DNA of 7,640 bases from an uncultured Dysgonomonas sp. (lineage in GTDB: Bacteria > Bacteroidota > Bacteroidia > Bacteroidales > Dysgonomonadaceae). A program made the position numbers and the translations under genes. The notes under the pieces were generated by a model. That model was not told the origin of the DNA and did not search any database. It saw nothing but the letters and a program-made list of their open reading frames with translations. Each line of letters opens with the position of its first letter. The stretch's first letter is position 1. Shown one piece after another: positions 1-5,617 of this stretch. The stretch spans positions 1-7,640 of the forward strand of contig USOX01000032.1 in NCBI GenBank assembly GCA_900556485.1. The letters are read 5' to 3'.

Positions 1-554
1 AGCAAGGTACTGCCAGCCAGCTTACGTTCTTCCAATAGATAAGCATAATAGTCTTCGATAAACTGGGGCTCTATTTCCTTGATAGGAATATCGGAAAGGT
101 TGTATCTATCCCGAAGGAACATCTCTACACGTCTGCGATTAATAATCAGTTGTTCGTAAGAGCCTTCGGTACGGTCTTTACCGACACGCTTAGCATAGCT
201 TTCGTAAAACTCATCTGCAATAGAGAAGAAAGTGCGGTAATCATCTCCAAAACCTAAATAAGCATTTTTGACTTTCTCGGCGGAGACAAAGTTATCTTTG
301 TCACAGATATTCTGATACTGCTTACCGATCTGCATTTTGATGTTGTCTAACTTCTGATTGATTTTCTGTGCTTCGAGGCTTTTGCCTGAGGCTCGGTTTG
401 CTTTGGTGTCCCAAAGCTCAGGCTTGATGTTTAGCTTACAGCTAAACTGGGATACACTTCCGTTAACAGTGATCCTTCCCATAACAGGTACTTTGCCATC
501 TTTCAGATTGTTCTTTTTGAGGTAAAACAAAACCTTAAATGTACTTCTTGCCAT
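1..554 (-). CDS. Tyrosine-type site-specific integrase, N-terminal part (cut by window edge)
   Basis: This is the first 184 codons of a Bacteroidetes tyrosine recombinase, which would cut and rejoin DNA to integrate or excise a mobile element. The ATG is at 554-552 and the protein begins MARSTFKVLFYLKKNN. Residues ~1-100 resemble the arm-type DNA-binding domain, including the WDTKANRASGK segment that aligns with WDADASQASGK of the integrase at 798-1811. Residues ~105-184 form the start of the SAM-like core-binding domain (for example RYNLSDIPIKEIEPQFIEDY). The catalytic domain (R, K, HxxR, H, Y) would lie left of position 1 and cannot be judged. A TAnnTTTG -7 box sits at 574-581 and supports this start. 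The gene reads away from the repeat-rich gap at 555-797, as an integrase next to its own attachment end might. The family call is firm; intactness is unknown. Confidence 0.9.
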   Translation of the reverse strand, partial: MARSTFKVLFYLKKNNLKDGKVPVMGRITVNGSVSQFSCKLNIKPELWDTKANRASGKSLEAQKINQKLDNIKMQIGKQYQNICDKDNFVSAEKVKNAYLGFGDDYRTFFSIADEFYESYAKRVGKDRTEGSYEQLIINRRRVEMFLRDRYNLSDIPIKEIEPQFIEDYYAYLLEERKLAGSTL

Positions 555-596
555 AACTCTAATTTTTTTGTTACAAATTTAGTTTACTTAGAGTTA
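554..596. repeat. Inverted repeat around the integrase promoter
   Basis: The 9-bp arms TAACTCTAA (554-562) and TTAGAGTTA (588-596) are exact reverse complements, separated by 25 bp that hold the integrase -7 box and the expected transcription start. The left arm touches the start codon. This arrangement would suit an operator for autoregulation, which is an inference. A tiny invertible promoter is possible but the segment is short for that. Confidence 0.55.
574..581 (-). promoter_or_regulatory. -7 promoter box of the left integrase
   Basis: On the minus strand this reads TAAATTTG, a full match to the Bacteroidetes -7 consensus TAnnTTTG. It lies 19 bp upstream of the ATG at 554, leaving a short leader. 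No good -33 TTTG is present at the usual 19-21 bp spacing. The box is enclosed by the inverted repeat at 554-562/588-596. Confidence 0.55.
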
Positions 597-797
597 TCCG
601 GTGCTATGCAAAATTATGCAAACTATTGTATAAAAGCATATTAAAGTCAAGAATCAAAAACTCACTCAGGTAACGATTTGGTAACTGAACTCACCGTCAT
701 CTTTGCTTTTTTATGCGTTTGTTCCCAAAATACCAAAAAGAATCGTTGCTATAATCCGCTGATTAAGTTCTTGTTACCATCTTTTGCACCCTCTCTC
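597..797. other. Repeat-rich gap between two integrases, possible attachment region
   Basis: No protein gene is seen here. TATGCAAA occurs twice (605-612 and 615-622), 10 bp apart. GGTAAC occurs at 669-674 and 680-685, 11 bp apart, and inverted as GTTACC at 773-778. A TTTTGCACC stretch lies at 782-790; TTTGC-containing cores are known from CTnDOT-type attachment sites, but this match is short. The right side abuts the broken 3' end of the integrase at 798-1811. Helically spaced repeats next to an integrase suggest arm-type or excisionase binding sites, although no att core has been proven. Confidence 0.4.
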
Positions 798-1811
798 CTA
801 AATGTCTGCTGTTTCCTTCAGGTAACTATTCATCTTTTGATTCGTTAGAAGAGGTAAAACTTTACAGTCAGGTTGCTTATTACGATATTTCTCAATTATC
901 TCCAGAGGAATATTCATCAAAGGAACTGTTACTGGAGTATCTGTTTTCTCTCTTTTTGTTATAATCCAAAGCTTACCATCAACTCCTTCCTTTATATTAT
1001 CGTAAGTCAGATTCTTTGCATCAACATAAGCAAGACCCGTGAAACAAGAAAAAATAAAAATATCACGTACTTTGATTAACCGATCGATTGTTAATTCTTT
1101 CTGTTTTATTTTCTGTAATTCTTCTTCAGTTAAATATCCTCGGTCTACTTTCTTAATGCGAATTTTATAATTAGCAAATGGATCATGTTGCATCCAACCA
1201 TTATTTCGAGCAATAATTATTATTCGCTTGAAGAATTGAATAAATTTCGCTGTAGTATTTGCATTACAACTACACTCTGTTCTTAGATAGTTTTCAAAAT
1301 CTACGACGAATTGATATTTAATCTCTTTCACATTAATATCTGAAATACTGTATTTATGCCTCATAAAATCAGAAAGTCTAGTATAAGTGACTTTATACTT
1401 TTGTAAGGTTGCTTTGGTTTTGTTGATTCCAAGTAAGGATTCTACATCTTTGTTATGTTGATTAAATAACTCCAACAACATTGTATTATCTGTAGATATT
1501 CCCAAGTAGGCATTCTTCAGTTTTTCCGCAGATACGAAATTATCTCTTTCAAAAATATCCCTGTACATATTGTGAAGGCTTGTCTTACAAGAATCCAGAA
1601 TACGGTTAATATTCATGGCTTCCCTTGTTTTACCACTGGCTTGGCTAGCATCAGCATCCCACATATCGACATGAATATCGACATGAATATTAAAACTTAC
1701 AGATTCTCCAGAGATCGTTACCCTACAGAAAATAGGGGTGAACGAATTTTTCTTCATTTTATCCTTTCTCAGATAAAAGATGATTTTAAAAGTACTTTTC
1801 GCAGCTTTCAT
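798..1811 (-). pseudogene. Tyrosine-type integrase, 3'-truncated (catalytic C-terminus missing)
   Basis: The 337-residue product starts MKAAKSTFKIIFYLRK behind a clear GAGGAG ribosome-binding site just upstream of the ATG at 1811. Residues ~1-100 are the arm-binding domain, ~105-210 the core-binding domain (QFVVDFENYLR, NANTTAKFIQFFKRI), and ~220 onward the catalytic domain. FTGLAYVDAKNL has Ala where many recombinases carry the first catalytic Arg, a substitution also known in relatives of IntDOT. The reading frame ends at NQKMNSYLKETADI. The related integrase at 6507-7616 continues from the same point through HxxR, LGH and the Tyr nucleophile. None of these can be found in any frame downstream, so about 75-80 residues are lost and the protein should be catalytically dead. 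A 12-bp exact tandem repeat at 1663-1686 encodes the IHVDIHVD stretch. The break is near 798-801. Confidence 0.85.
1663..1690. repeat. 12-bp tandem repeat inside the integrase gene
   Basis: ATATCGACATGA is repeated exactly (1663-1674 and 1675-1686) and the next four bases continue the unit. It keeps the frame and gives a repeated HVDI in the arm-binding domain. The left integrase has the same overall length across this segment, so it may be an old feature rather than a fresh slippage. Confidence 0.7.
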
Positions 1812-1944
1812 AACTCCTCATTTTTAATCGTTAAAATTAATTTATACTATTAATAATTAGGAATTTATACACTTCCATATTCGACCAAGACAGAGCCAAT
1901 ACTTGACAAAATATAGGGTGAACGAATTTAGATTTAGGGTGAAC
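1736..1944. repeat. Direct repeats of GGGTGAAC around the integrase start
   Basis: The 14-mer GGGTGAACGAATTT occurs at 1736-1749, inside the integrase coding region, and again at 1916-1929, exactly 180 bp away. A shorter form, TAGGGTGAAC, occurs at 1914-1923 and 1935-1944, 21 bp (two helical turns) apart. Placement across the 5' end of an integrase gene would suit protein-binding sites such as arm-type sites. That role is inferred. Confidence 0.45.
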
Positions 1945-2010
1945 ACTTTGGGGACAAGTCCTTGTCTGAAAGTGGCTGTTTTATGTCTTTTGATGGAAAA
2001 GTATAGACAT

Positions 2011-2227
2011 AAAAAAATCCTACAATCTGTTGATATTGTAGGATTTATCTCTTTTTTATCGCCTTTTGGCTTTAATCTCCGCGGAGAGAGAGGTACATGA
2101 ACCTTTCTCGGTATGTCTTGCAAATCAATTATTTACATGAGGGTAAGAGGTCGTAGGTTACGAATTAGCAAAAGGTTGTAGATTCCCTTTTTGACCGCTC
2201 TTGGCTGCTATTTGTCTGCCTATCTCT
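2011..2227 (-). ncRNA. Candidate small RNA, about 215 nt (promoter-to-terminator unit)
   Basis: A good minus-strand Bacteroidetes promoter (2234-2262) predicts a start near 2227, and the strong terminator hairpin at 2015-2046 predicts an end near 2011. The stretch between has no convincing reading frame; the longest candidate needs a TTG start and reads through the terminator. It contains short hairpins: AAAAGG/CCTTTT (2170-2175/2186-2191) and GCC-TTTT-GGC (2061-2070). It also contains the 12-bp self-complementary TCTCCGCGGAGA (2076-2087). I do not recognise an Rfam family. An alternative is a leader or short-peptide gene: ATG at 2098-2096 opens an 8-codon frame (MYLSLRGD) behind GAGAAAGG. 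Confidence 0.35.
2015..2046. terminator. Strong factor-independent terminator, probably bidirectional
   Basis: The arms AAATCCTACAAT (2015-2026) and ATTGTAGGATTT (2035-2046) are perfect 12-bp complements around an 8-nt loop. For minus-strand transcription the stem runs into seven consecutive T residues. On the plus strand a T-rich tract (cttttttat) follows a few bases after the stem. It would end a transcript from the promoter at 2234-2262. Confidence 0.75.
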
Positions 2228-2233
2228 TGGGTT

Positions 2234-2262
2234 CAAAGATACAAATCTTTTTTAATATACAA
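2234..2262 (-). promoter_or_regulatory. Minus-strand promoter for the candidate small RNA
   Basis: On the minus strand the -7 box reads TATCTTTG (2234-2241), a full TAnnTTTG match. A GTTG that could serve as the -33 element begins at 2263, with an 18-bp spacer. No protein gene starts immediately downstream. Confidence 0.5.
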
Positions 2263-2289
2263 CTATTCTGAATCATAATACTTTAGCAT

Positions 2290-2338
2290 CAGTGCAAGGT
2301 GCAAGCTATCTATATATAGATACTTGCACCTTGCACTG
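2290..2338. repeat. Long palindrome, copy 1
   Basis: The outer arms CAGTGCAAGGTGCAAG (2290-2305) and its exact reverse complement (2323-2338) enclose a 17-nt centre, of which 16 nt (TATCTATATATAGATA) are themselves palindromic. The whole 49 bp can fold as one hairpin with a single bulged C. The arms are shared with 4081-4126. Both copies lie just beyond the 3' end of an ATPase gene or its remnant, so it may be that gene's original termination element. No T-tract follows either side, so a repeat of REP type is also possible. Confidence 0.8.
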
Positions 2339-2349
2339 GACAATGATAG

Positions 2350-2398
2350 CGGGATTATTCTACCGCCTTTTCTAATAAAAGCGGTAGTTTTTTCCAAA
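2350..2398. repeat. 49-nt hairpin repeat, copy 1 (terminator-like)
   Basis: The sequence begins CGGGATTATT and contains the stem TACCGC/GCGGTA with inner TTTT/AAAA pairing, followed on the plus strand by a run of T residues. This is the form of a factor-independent terminator. A same-length relative lies at 5618-5666, differing at a handful of positions. No plus-strand gene ends just upstream, so here it looks like a displaced or duplicated element. Confidence 0.6.
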
Positions 2399-2435
2399 TT
2401 CAAGGTAATTATCTAAAATAATTCACATTGATTTA

Positions 2436-2566
2436 TTACATATCATTCATAGACAATCCCCTTAACTCAAGCTCATATTTTGCAAGTTCTTTTTTAATTG
2501 AATCGGCTTTTGCCTGAAGTAAAGTCATATCAATTTTCTTGGGATTGCACTTTACTTCGAGTATCG
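2436..2566 (-). pseudogene. Remnant of a second ATPase gene (last ~43 codons)
   Basis: On the minus strand this decodes as ILEVKCNPKKIDMTLLQ and on to LRGLSMNDM plus stop. It matches the C-terminus of the complete ATPase at 4130-5440, with about 114 of 124 bases identical by eye between 2436-2559 and 4130-4253. Most differences are transitions that keep the residue or change it conservatively. The match begins at the EVK motif of the nuclease-like domain, and the upstream side abuts the stop codon of the HxlR gene, so the first ~390 codons are gone. It has no start of its own. It shows that a paralogous ATPase gene once stood here, or that its tail was copied here, and it forms one side of the direct repeat flanking the HxlR and aldo/keto reductase pair. 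Confidence 0.85.
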
Positions 2567-2911
2567 TTAAAGTACTAATTTCTCAAGCATCAGCCGATGT
2601 TTTTCTCCCCAATCATCCATACTATCAATAATTGGCAATAGGCTTTTTCCTAAATCAGTCAAATAATATTCACTATGAGGAGGAAGCTCTGCAAATATCT
2701 TTTTCTCAATAATACCATGTTCTTCCAGCTCTTTCAGATTTTGATTTAAAACCCGTGAAACAGCATCAGGTATTTCGCGATGAAGCTCACTGGGGCGTTT
2801 AGGGGAATCTCTCAGAGCGTCTATCAGGCACGGTTTCCATTTCGAACCAATGAGACTCATTACTATACGGATGCCACACGATAAATCTAAGGGTACTTTT
2901 CGCTTATACAT
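2567..2911 (-). CDS. HxlR-family winged helix-turn-helix transcriptional regulator
   Basis: The 114-residue protein has the typical HxlR length and layout: an N-terminal Cys12 (LDLSCGIRIVMSLIGSKW), the conserved IGSKWKPCLIDAL helix, recognition-helix region PSELHREIPDAVSRVLNQNLKELEEHG, then wing residues IIEKKIFAELPPHSEYYLTDLG. HxlR proteins bind DNA as dimers and often sense reactive electrophiles or oxidants through the N-terminal Cys. That sensing role is family knowledge, while presence of Cys12 and Cys28 is seen. It is divergent from the aldo/keto reductase at 3087-4070 with 175 bp between, so that gene is the likely target. The ATG at 2911 lies 21 bp downstream of a TATCTTTG -7 box. The stop codon directly borders the ATPase remnant, which marks an insertion junction. 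Confidence 0.92.
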   Translation of the reverse strand: MYKRKVPLDLSCGIRIVMSLIGSKWKPCLIDALRDSPKRPSELHREIPDAVSRVLNQNLKELEEHGIIEKKIFAELPPHSEYYLTDLGKSLLPIIDSMDDWGEKHRLMLEKLVL

Positions 2912-2932
2912 AGACTAATTTTTTTTATCCGG

Positions 2933-2940
2933 CAAAGATA
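2933..2940 (-). promoter_or_regulatory. -7 promoter box of the HxlR gene
   Basis: It reads TATCTTTG on the minus strand, a full match to TAnnTTTG, 21 bp before the start codon. No clear -33 TTTG is present at the expected distance. Confidence 0.5.
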
Positions 2941-2958
2941 GTTATCTATTATGTATTG

Positions 2959-2998
2959 ATAATCAGTATAGGAATAAATTAGTCAGTATATGATTATT
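2959..2998. promoter_or_regulatory. Candidate HxlR operator in the divergent intergenic region
   Basis: AATCAGTATA (2961-2970) and AGTCAGTATA (2981-2990) are direct repeats with 9 of 10 bases equal, exactly 20 bp apart and so on the same DNA face. TATATGATTAT (2988-2998) forms an inverted match to the first copy (ATAATCAGTATA). They lie between the two divergent -7 boxes, where a shared regulator would be expected. Binding by the neighbouring HxlR protein is inferred. Confidence 0.4.
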
Positions 2999-3007
2999 TT
3001 TTCATGT

Positions 3008-3039
3008 ATTGCCAAGTTGTGTTATATACTCTACCTTTG
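3008..3039 (+). promoter_or_regulatory. Promoter of the aldo/keto reductase gene
   Basis: The -7 box TACCTTTG (3032-3039) matches TAnnTTTG fully. ATTG (3008-3011) could be the -33 element with a 20-bp spacer. The predicted start near 3046 leaves a leader of about 40 nt before the ATG at 3087. Confidence 0.55.
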
Positions 3040-3086
3040 TCAAGAGATAGGATGAGGAACAAATATCTTACAATGATTTATTTAGT

Positions 3087-4070
3087 ATGATGAAATATAG
3101 AGTTTTAGGAAAAACAGGATTTAAGGTGAGCGAAGTTTCGCTTGGCACTTGGCAGCTTGGTTCAAAATGGGGAGAAAACTTTGATGAGAAGACAGCTCTG
3201 AATACTCTGGAGGCAGCTTACGAGCAAGGTGTTAACTTTATTGACACGGCTGATATCTATCAAAACGGAATGAGTGAAAAAAGCGTCGGCAAGTTCCTGA
3301 AGACCAAAAAAGAGAAGATATACGTTGTAACGAAATGTGGTCGGAAATTAAATCCCCACGTGGCGGAAGGTTATAATGAAGAGAATATCACAAATTTTGT
3401 ATTCGATTCCATACATAATATGGAAGTAGAAAACCTCGACCTGATACTGTTGCATTGCCCTCCTTCGGAAGTTTATCACAATCCTGCGGTCTTCGAAACT
3501 TTGGATAAGTTGAAGCAGCAGGGAGCAATTAAACATTACGGCGTAAGTGTGGAGCGTGTCGATGAAGCATTAGCTGCTTTGGATTATGATATTTCCGCTA
3601 TTGAGATAATTTTCAATATGTTTCGATTGAAACCTGCTGAAGAATTATTTGCCAAGGCAAAAGAGAAAAATGTAGGCATAATAGTCCGTGTACCTTTAGC
3701 CAGCGGGCTATTGACGGGAAAATATACCGAAAACACCTCTTTCGGGAAAGATGACCATCGTTCCTTTAATCGGAACGGGGACTTTTTTGACAAAGGGGAA
3801 ACATTTTCCGGCATAGATTATCTGACAGGAATCAAGGCCGCACAAGAACTAAAAGCATCCTTAAATGTGGAAAATTTATCGGCAAAAGCCTTGCGCTACA
3901 TTTTAATGTACACCGAAGTTAGTACAGTCATTCCCGGAGCAAGTTCTCCCAGACAAATTACCGAGAATACGGAAGCGTCTTCTCTTCCTCCTTTTTCAGA
4001 AGAAGAAATGACTATTGTTCGTGAGATGTATGATAAATACATTCGCAAACAAATTCATGATAATTGGTAA
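3087..4070 (+). CDS. Aldo/keto reductase
   Basis: The 327-residue protein has the length and (beta/alpha)8-barrel pattern of NAD(P)H-dependent aldo/keto reductases, which reduce aldehydes and ketones in the cytoplasm. The opening YRVLGKTGFKVSEVSLGTW is typical. The catalytic tetrad is visible: Asp53 (FIDTADIY), Tyr58, Lys83 (VVTKCG) and His123 (LLHCPP). A cofactor-binding segment near IPGASSPRQITEN lies towards the C-terminus. The substrate cannot be told. It is transcribed divergently from an HxlR regulator, a common pairing for electrophile or redox stress defence. The gene starts with two ATG codons (3087 and 3090) and no strong Shine-Dalgarno, which is usual in this phylum. It converges on the ATPase gene, with the palindrome at 4081-4126 between them. 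Confidence 0.93.
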   Translation: MMKYRVLGKTGFKVSEVSLGTWQLGSKWGENFDEKTALNTLEAAYEQGVNFIDTADIYQNGMSEKSVGKFLKTKKEKIYVVTKCGRKLNPHVAEGYNEENITNFVFDSIHNMEVENLDLILLHCPPSEVYHNPAVFETLDKLKQQGAIKHYGVSVERVDEALAALDYDISAIEIIFNMFRLKPAEELFAKAKEKNVGIIVRVPLASGLLTGKYTENTSFGKDDHRSFNRNGDFFDKGETFSGIDYLTGIKAAQELKASLNVENLSAKALRYILMYTEVSTVIPGASSPRQITENTEASSLPPFSEEEMTIVREMYDKYIRKQIHDNW

Positions 4071-4080
4071 TACATGTCCC

Positions 4081-4126
4081 CGGTGCAAGGTGCAAGTTTA
4101 TCTGTAGAGACTTGCACCTTGCACTG
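4081..4126. repeat. Long palindrome, copy 2
   Basis: The arms CGGTGCAAGGTGCAAG (4081-4096) and CTTGCACCTTGCACTG (4111-4126) pair over 16 bp with one G-T position, around a 14-nt centre. The arms match copy 1 at 2290-2338 except for one base, while the loops differ. It fills the gap between two convergent genes, so a shared terminator role is likely, although no T-tract follows. Confidence 0.75.
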
Positions 4127-4129
4127 ACT

Positions 4130-5440
4130 TTACATATCATCCATAGATAATCCCCTTAACTCAAGCTCATATTTTCCAAGTTCTTTTTTGATTGAATCGG
4201 CTTTCGCTTGAAGCAAAGCCATATCAATTTTCTTGGGGTTGCGCTTTACTTCGGCTACAATAGCCGTTTTATCCAAATCATTCAGAGCAATCAGGTCGAT
4301 TTCATTTTCGCCCTTACTGTCCCAATAGCTACCGATAGCGGTTATCCTCTCCTCTTCCGCCATTTTAGCCCGGAAGTATTTTTCCAGAATGAAACCGCTA
4401 TATTGCTCATAGTTCTTATCAATGGTCTCACGAAGTAAGTCATATTTTCCCATTTCAATCAATGACTGATTCGGATAAATAAACCGAAACCAGAAACGAA
4501 GGTAGTTATCATTCAAACTCCAACGAGCTTTTCGGCTTTCCGGCTTCGAAAACATGGGCTTGTTCTTTGTAATAAGAGAGTATTCTTTTTCTAAATTGAC
4601 CAAATATGCCCCGGTATTCTTCCCGATAATAGAATCTATTTCACTTTGGGTAGTTTTTCCCGAAGCGATTAACTGTAAGATAGAGAAATAGGTTCCATAC
4701 TCTTTTCCAAATTCGGAGATAAGCAATTCTTTGCCTTCCCCGATAAAGGGCGAATCAGGACGTGTAACCATATCCAGAATCTTGTCCTTTGTTACGGCTC
4801 CGGCTTCCATTAACAGGTCGATATATTTGGGAACGCCCCCCGTCAGCATATAGAGACACAGAAGATCTTCCGATTTATATTTAGGGTTGTAATCATTCAA
4901 GATTTCTTTTATTGTGCTAACAGCGAAAGGTTGCAGTGTTATCTTTGAGGAAAGACGACCAAACAGCGGCTCTTTCCTGTTCTCAAAAATCTTCATCATC
5001 ATCGAATAGATAGAACCGGAAGCAATAAAGTTGATTTTAGTCCTGTCTTTATACTGATCCCAAAGATTCTGAACATCGCTGAATATGGACGAATTTACAT
5101 TATCAAACTCCTGAAATTCATCAATGATAAGCGTGTAATGTTCCTTTGTGGCAAAAATCAACAACTGCTCGAAAAGGTCTTTAAATCGGGTAATAGTACC
5201 GAATATTTGCAATCCTAACGCATCCGTTGCATCTTTCTGGAACTGTTCGCAAAGAAGCGGTTCGCTCTTGCGGGATACAAACAGATAAAGATATTTCTGT
5301 CCCTTTACAGATTCCAGTAAAAGGGAGGTCTTGCCAATACGACGGCGACCAACCATAACCGTAAAACAGGAACTCCTCTTCGATTGCTCCAATGTACGGG
5401 ATAATATCTCTAACTCCGCTGTTCTGTTATAAAACTTCAT
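4130..5440 (-). CDS. AAA-type ATPase with DUF234-like C-terminal domain
   Basis: The 436-residue protein begins MKFYNRTAELEILSRTL. Walker A is GRRRIGKTS (residues 31-39), Walker B is LIIDE (104-108), and a sensor-like INFIASGS follows (136-143). This matches the ATPase_2/AAA_14 group that is common in archaea and Bacteroidetes. A helical linker follows. The C-terminus (~300-436) resembles DUF234, with a PD-(D/E)XK-like pattern: Glu380 and Asp382 in ENEIDLIAL, then Glu397-Val-Lys399 in VAEVKRN. A DNA-related role is suggested by this fold, but activity is unproven and the family's biological function is not settled. It is divergent from the metallophosphoesterase and has a TAnnTTTG box at 5481-5488. 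Its last 124 bp recur at 2436-2559, so the gene was duplicated locally. Length is normal for the family and all motifs are intact. Confidence 0.9.
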   Translation of the reverse strand: MKFYNRTAELEILSRTLEQSKRSSCFTVMVGRRRIGKTSLLLESVKGQKYLYLFVSRKSEPLLCEQFQKDATDALGLQIFGTITRFKDLFEQLLIFATKEHYTLIIDEFQEFDNVNSSIFSDVQNLWDQYKDRTKINFIASGSIYSMMMKIFENRKEPLFGRLSSKITLQPFAVSTIKEILNDYNPKYKSEDLLCLYMLTGGVPKYIDLLMEAGAVTKDKILDMVTRPDSPFIGEGKELLISEFGKEYGTYFSILQLIASGKTTQSEIDSIIGKNTGAYLVNLEKEYSLITKNKPMFSKPESRKARWSLNDNYLRFWFRFIYPNQSLIEMGKYDLLRETIDKNYEQYSGFILEKYFRAKMAEEERITAIGSYWDSKGENEIDLIALNDLDKTAIVAEVKRNPKKIDMALLQAKADSIKKELGKYELELRGLSMDDM

Positions 5441-5467
5441 ATCTCATATTATTTAATGTGCATTATC

Positions 5468-5558
5468 TTAATGGCGGTTACAAAAATAAGAAAAATATTT
5501 CGATTTGCCGCTATGTATATCAGATTATTTTAATGGTGATTAAAATAACCGTCATTAA
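5468..5558. promoter_or_regulatory. Three 13-bp operator-like boxes, consensus TTAATGRYGRTTA
   Basis: The boxes are TTAATGGCGGTTA (5468-5480, plus), TTAATGGTGATTA (5530-5542, plus) and TTAATGACGGTTA (5546-5558, minus). The last two form an inverted pair with a 3-bp gap, inside a larger inverted repeat ATTTTAATG/CATTAAAAT. All lie in the divergent region between the ATPase and metallophosphoesterase genes. No obvious DNA-binding regulator is adjacent. The role as operators is inferred from position and repetition. Confidence 0.5.
5481..5488 (-). promoter_or_regulatory. -7 promoter box of the ATPase gene
   Basis: It reads TATTTTTG on the minus strand, matching TAnnTTTG. The predicted start is near 5474, giving a leader of ~34 nt. 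The first 13-bp box (5468-5480) sits directly downstream, over the expected start, where a bound protein would block transcription. Confidence 0.45.
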
Positions 5559-5617
5559 AATGAGGACAAAATAAAGGATTTATAGCTTGAAGCATTCATG
5601 CAATTTTCTAACTTCAA

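Larger units (their letters stand above)
1812..2435. other. 624-bp stretch without a convincing protein gene
   Basis: Open frames on both strands (1857-2123 minus, 1903-2100 plus) run straight through the terminator hairpin at 2015-2046, lack good starts and match no family I recognise, so I do not call them. The stretch holds GGGTGAAC repeats, the inverted repeat GACAAGTCCTTGTC at 1953-1966, a strong terminator, a minus-strand promoter at 2234-2262, a long palindrome at 2290-2338 and a hairpin repeat at 2350-2398. The most economical reading is an RNA gene plus debris from insertion events. Confidence 0.5.

Noticed and set aside
554..596. Invertible promoter switch
   Set aside because: The segment is only 43 bp, shorter than known Bacteroides invertible promoters, so an operator is more likely.
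780..800. Simple frameshift at the end of the integrase at 798-1811
   Set aside because: None of the three minus-strand frames downstream shows HxxR, LGH or the Tyr motif, so the tail is absent rather than out of frame.
1903..2100. 65-codon plus-strand frame
   Set aside because: It crosses the same terminator hairpin and the GGGTGAAC repeats, with no promoter or ribosome-binding site.
1857..2123. 88-codon minus-strand frame
   Set aside because: It needs a TTG start, runs through the strong terminator hairpin at 2015-2046 and through repeat DNA, and resembles no family I know.
2290..2338. CRISPR repeat or tRNA-like structure at the palindromes
   Set aside because: There are only two distant copies with no spacer array, and no tRNA arm pattern or acceptor end is present.
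5392..5574. 60-codon plus-strand frame overlapping the ATPase start
   Set aside because: It is antisense to a clear ATPase N-terminus and then covers the operator-like boxes; no family features.
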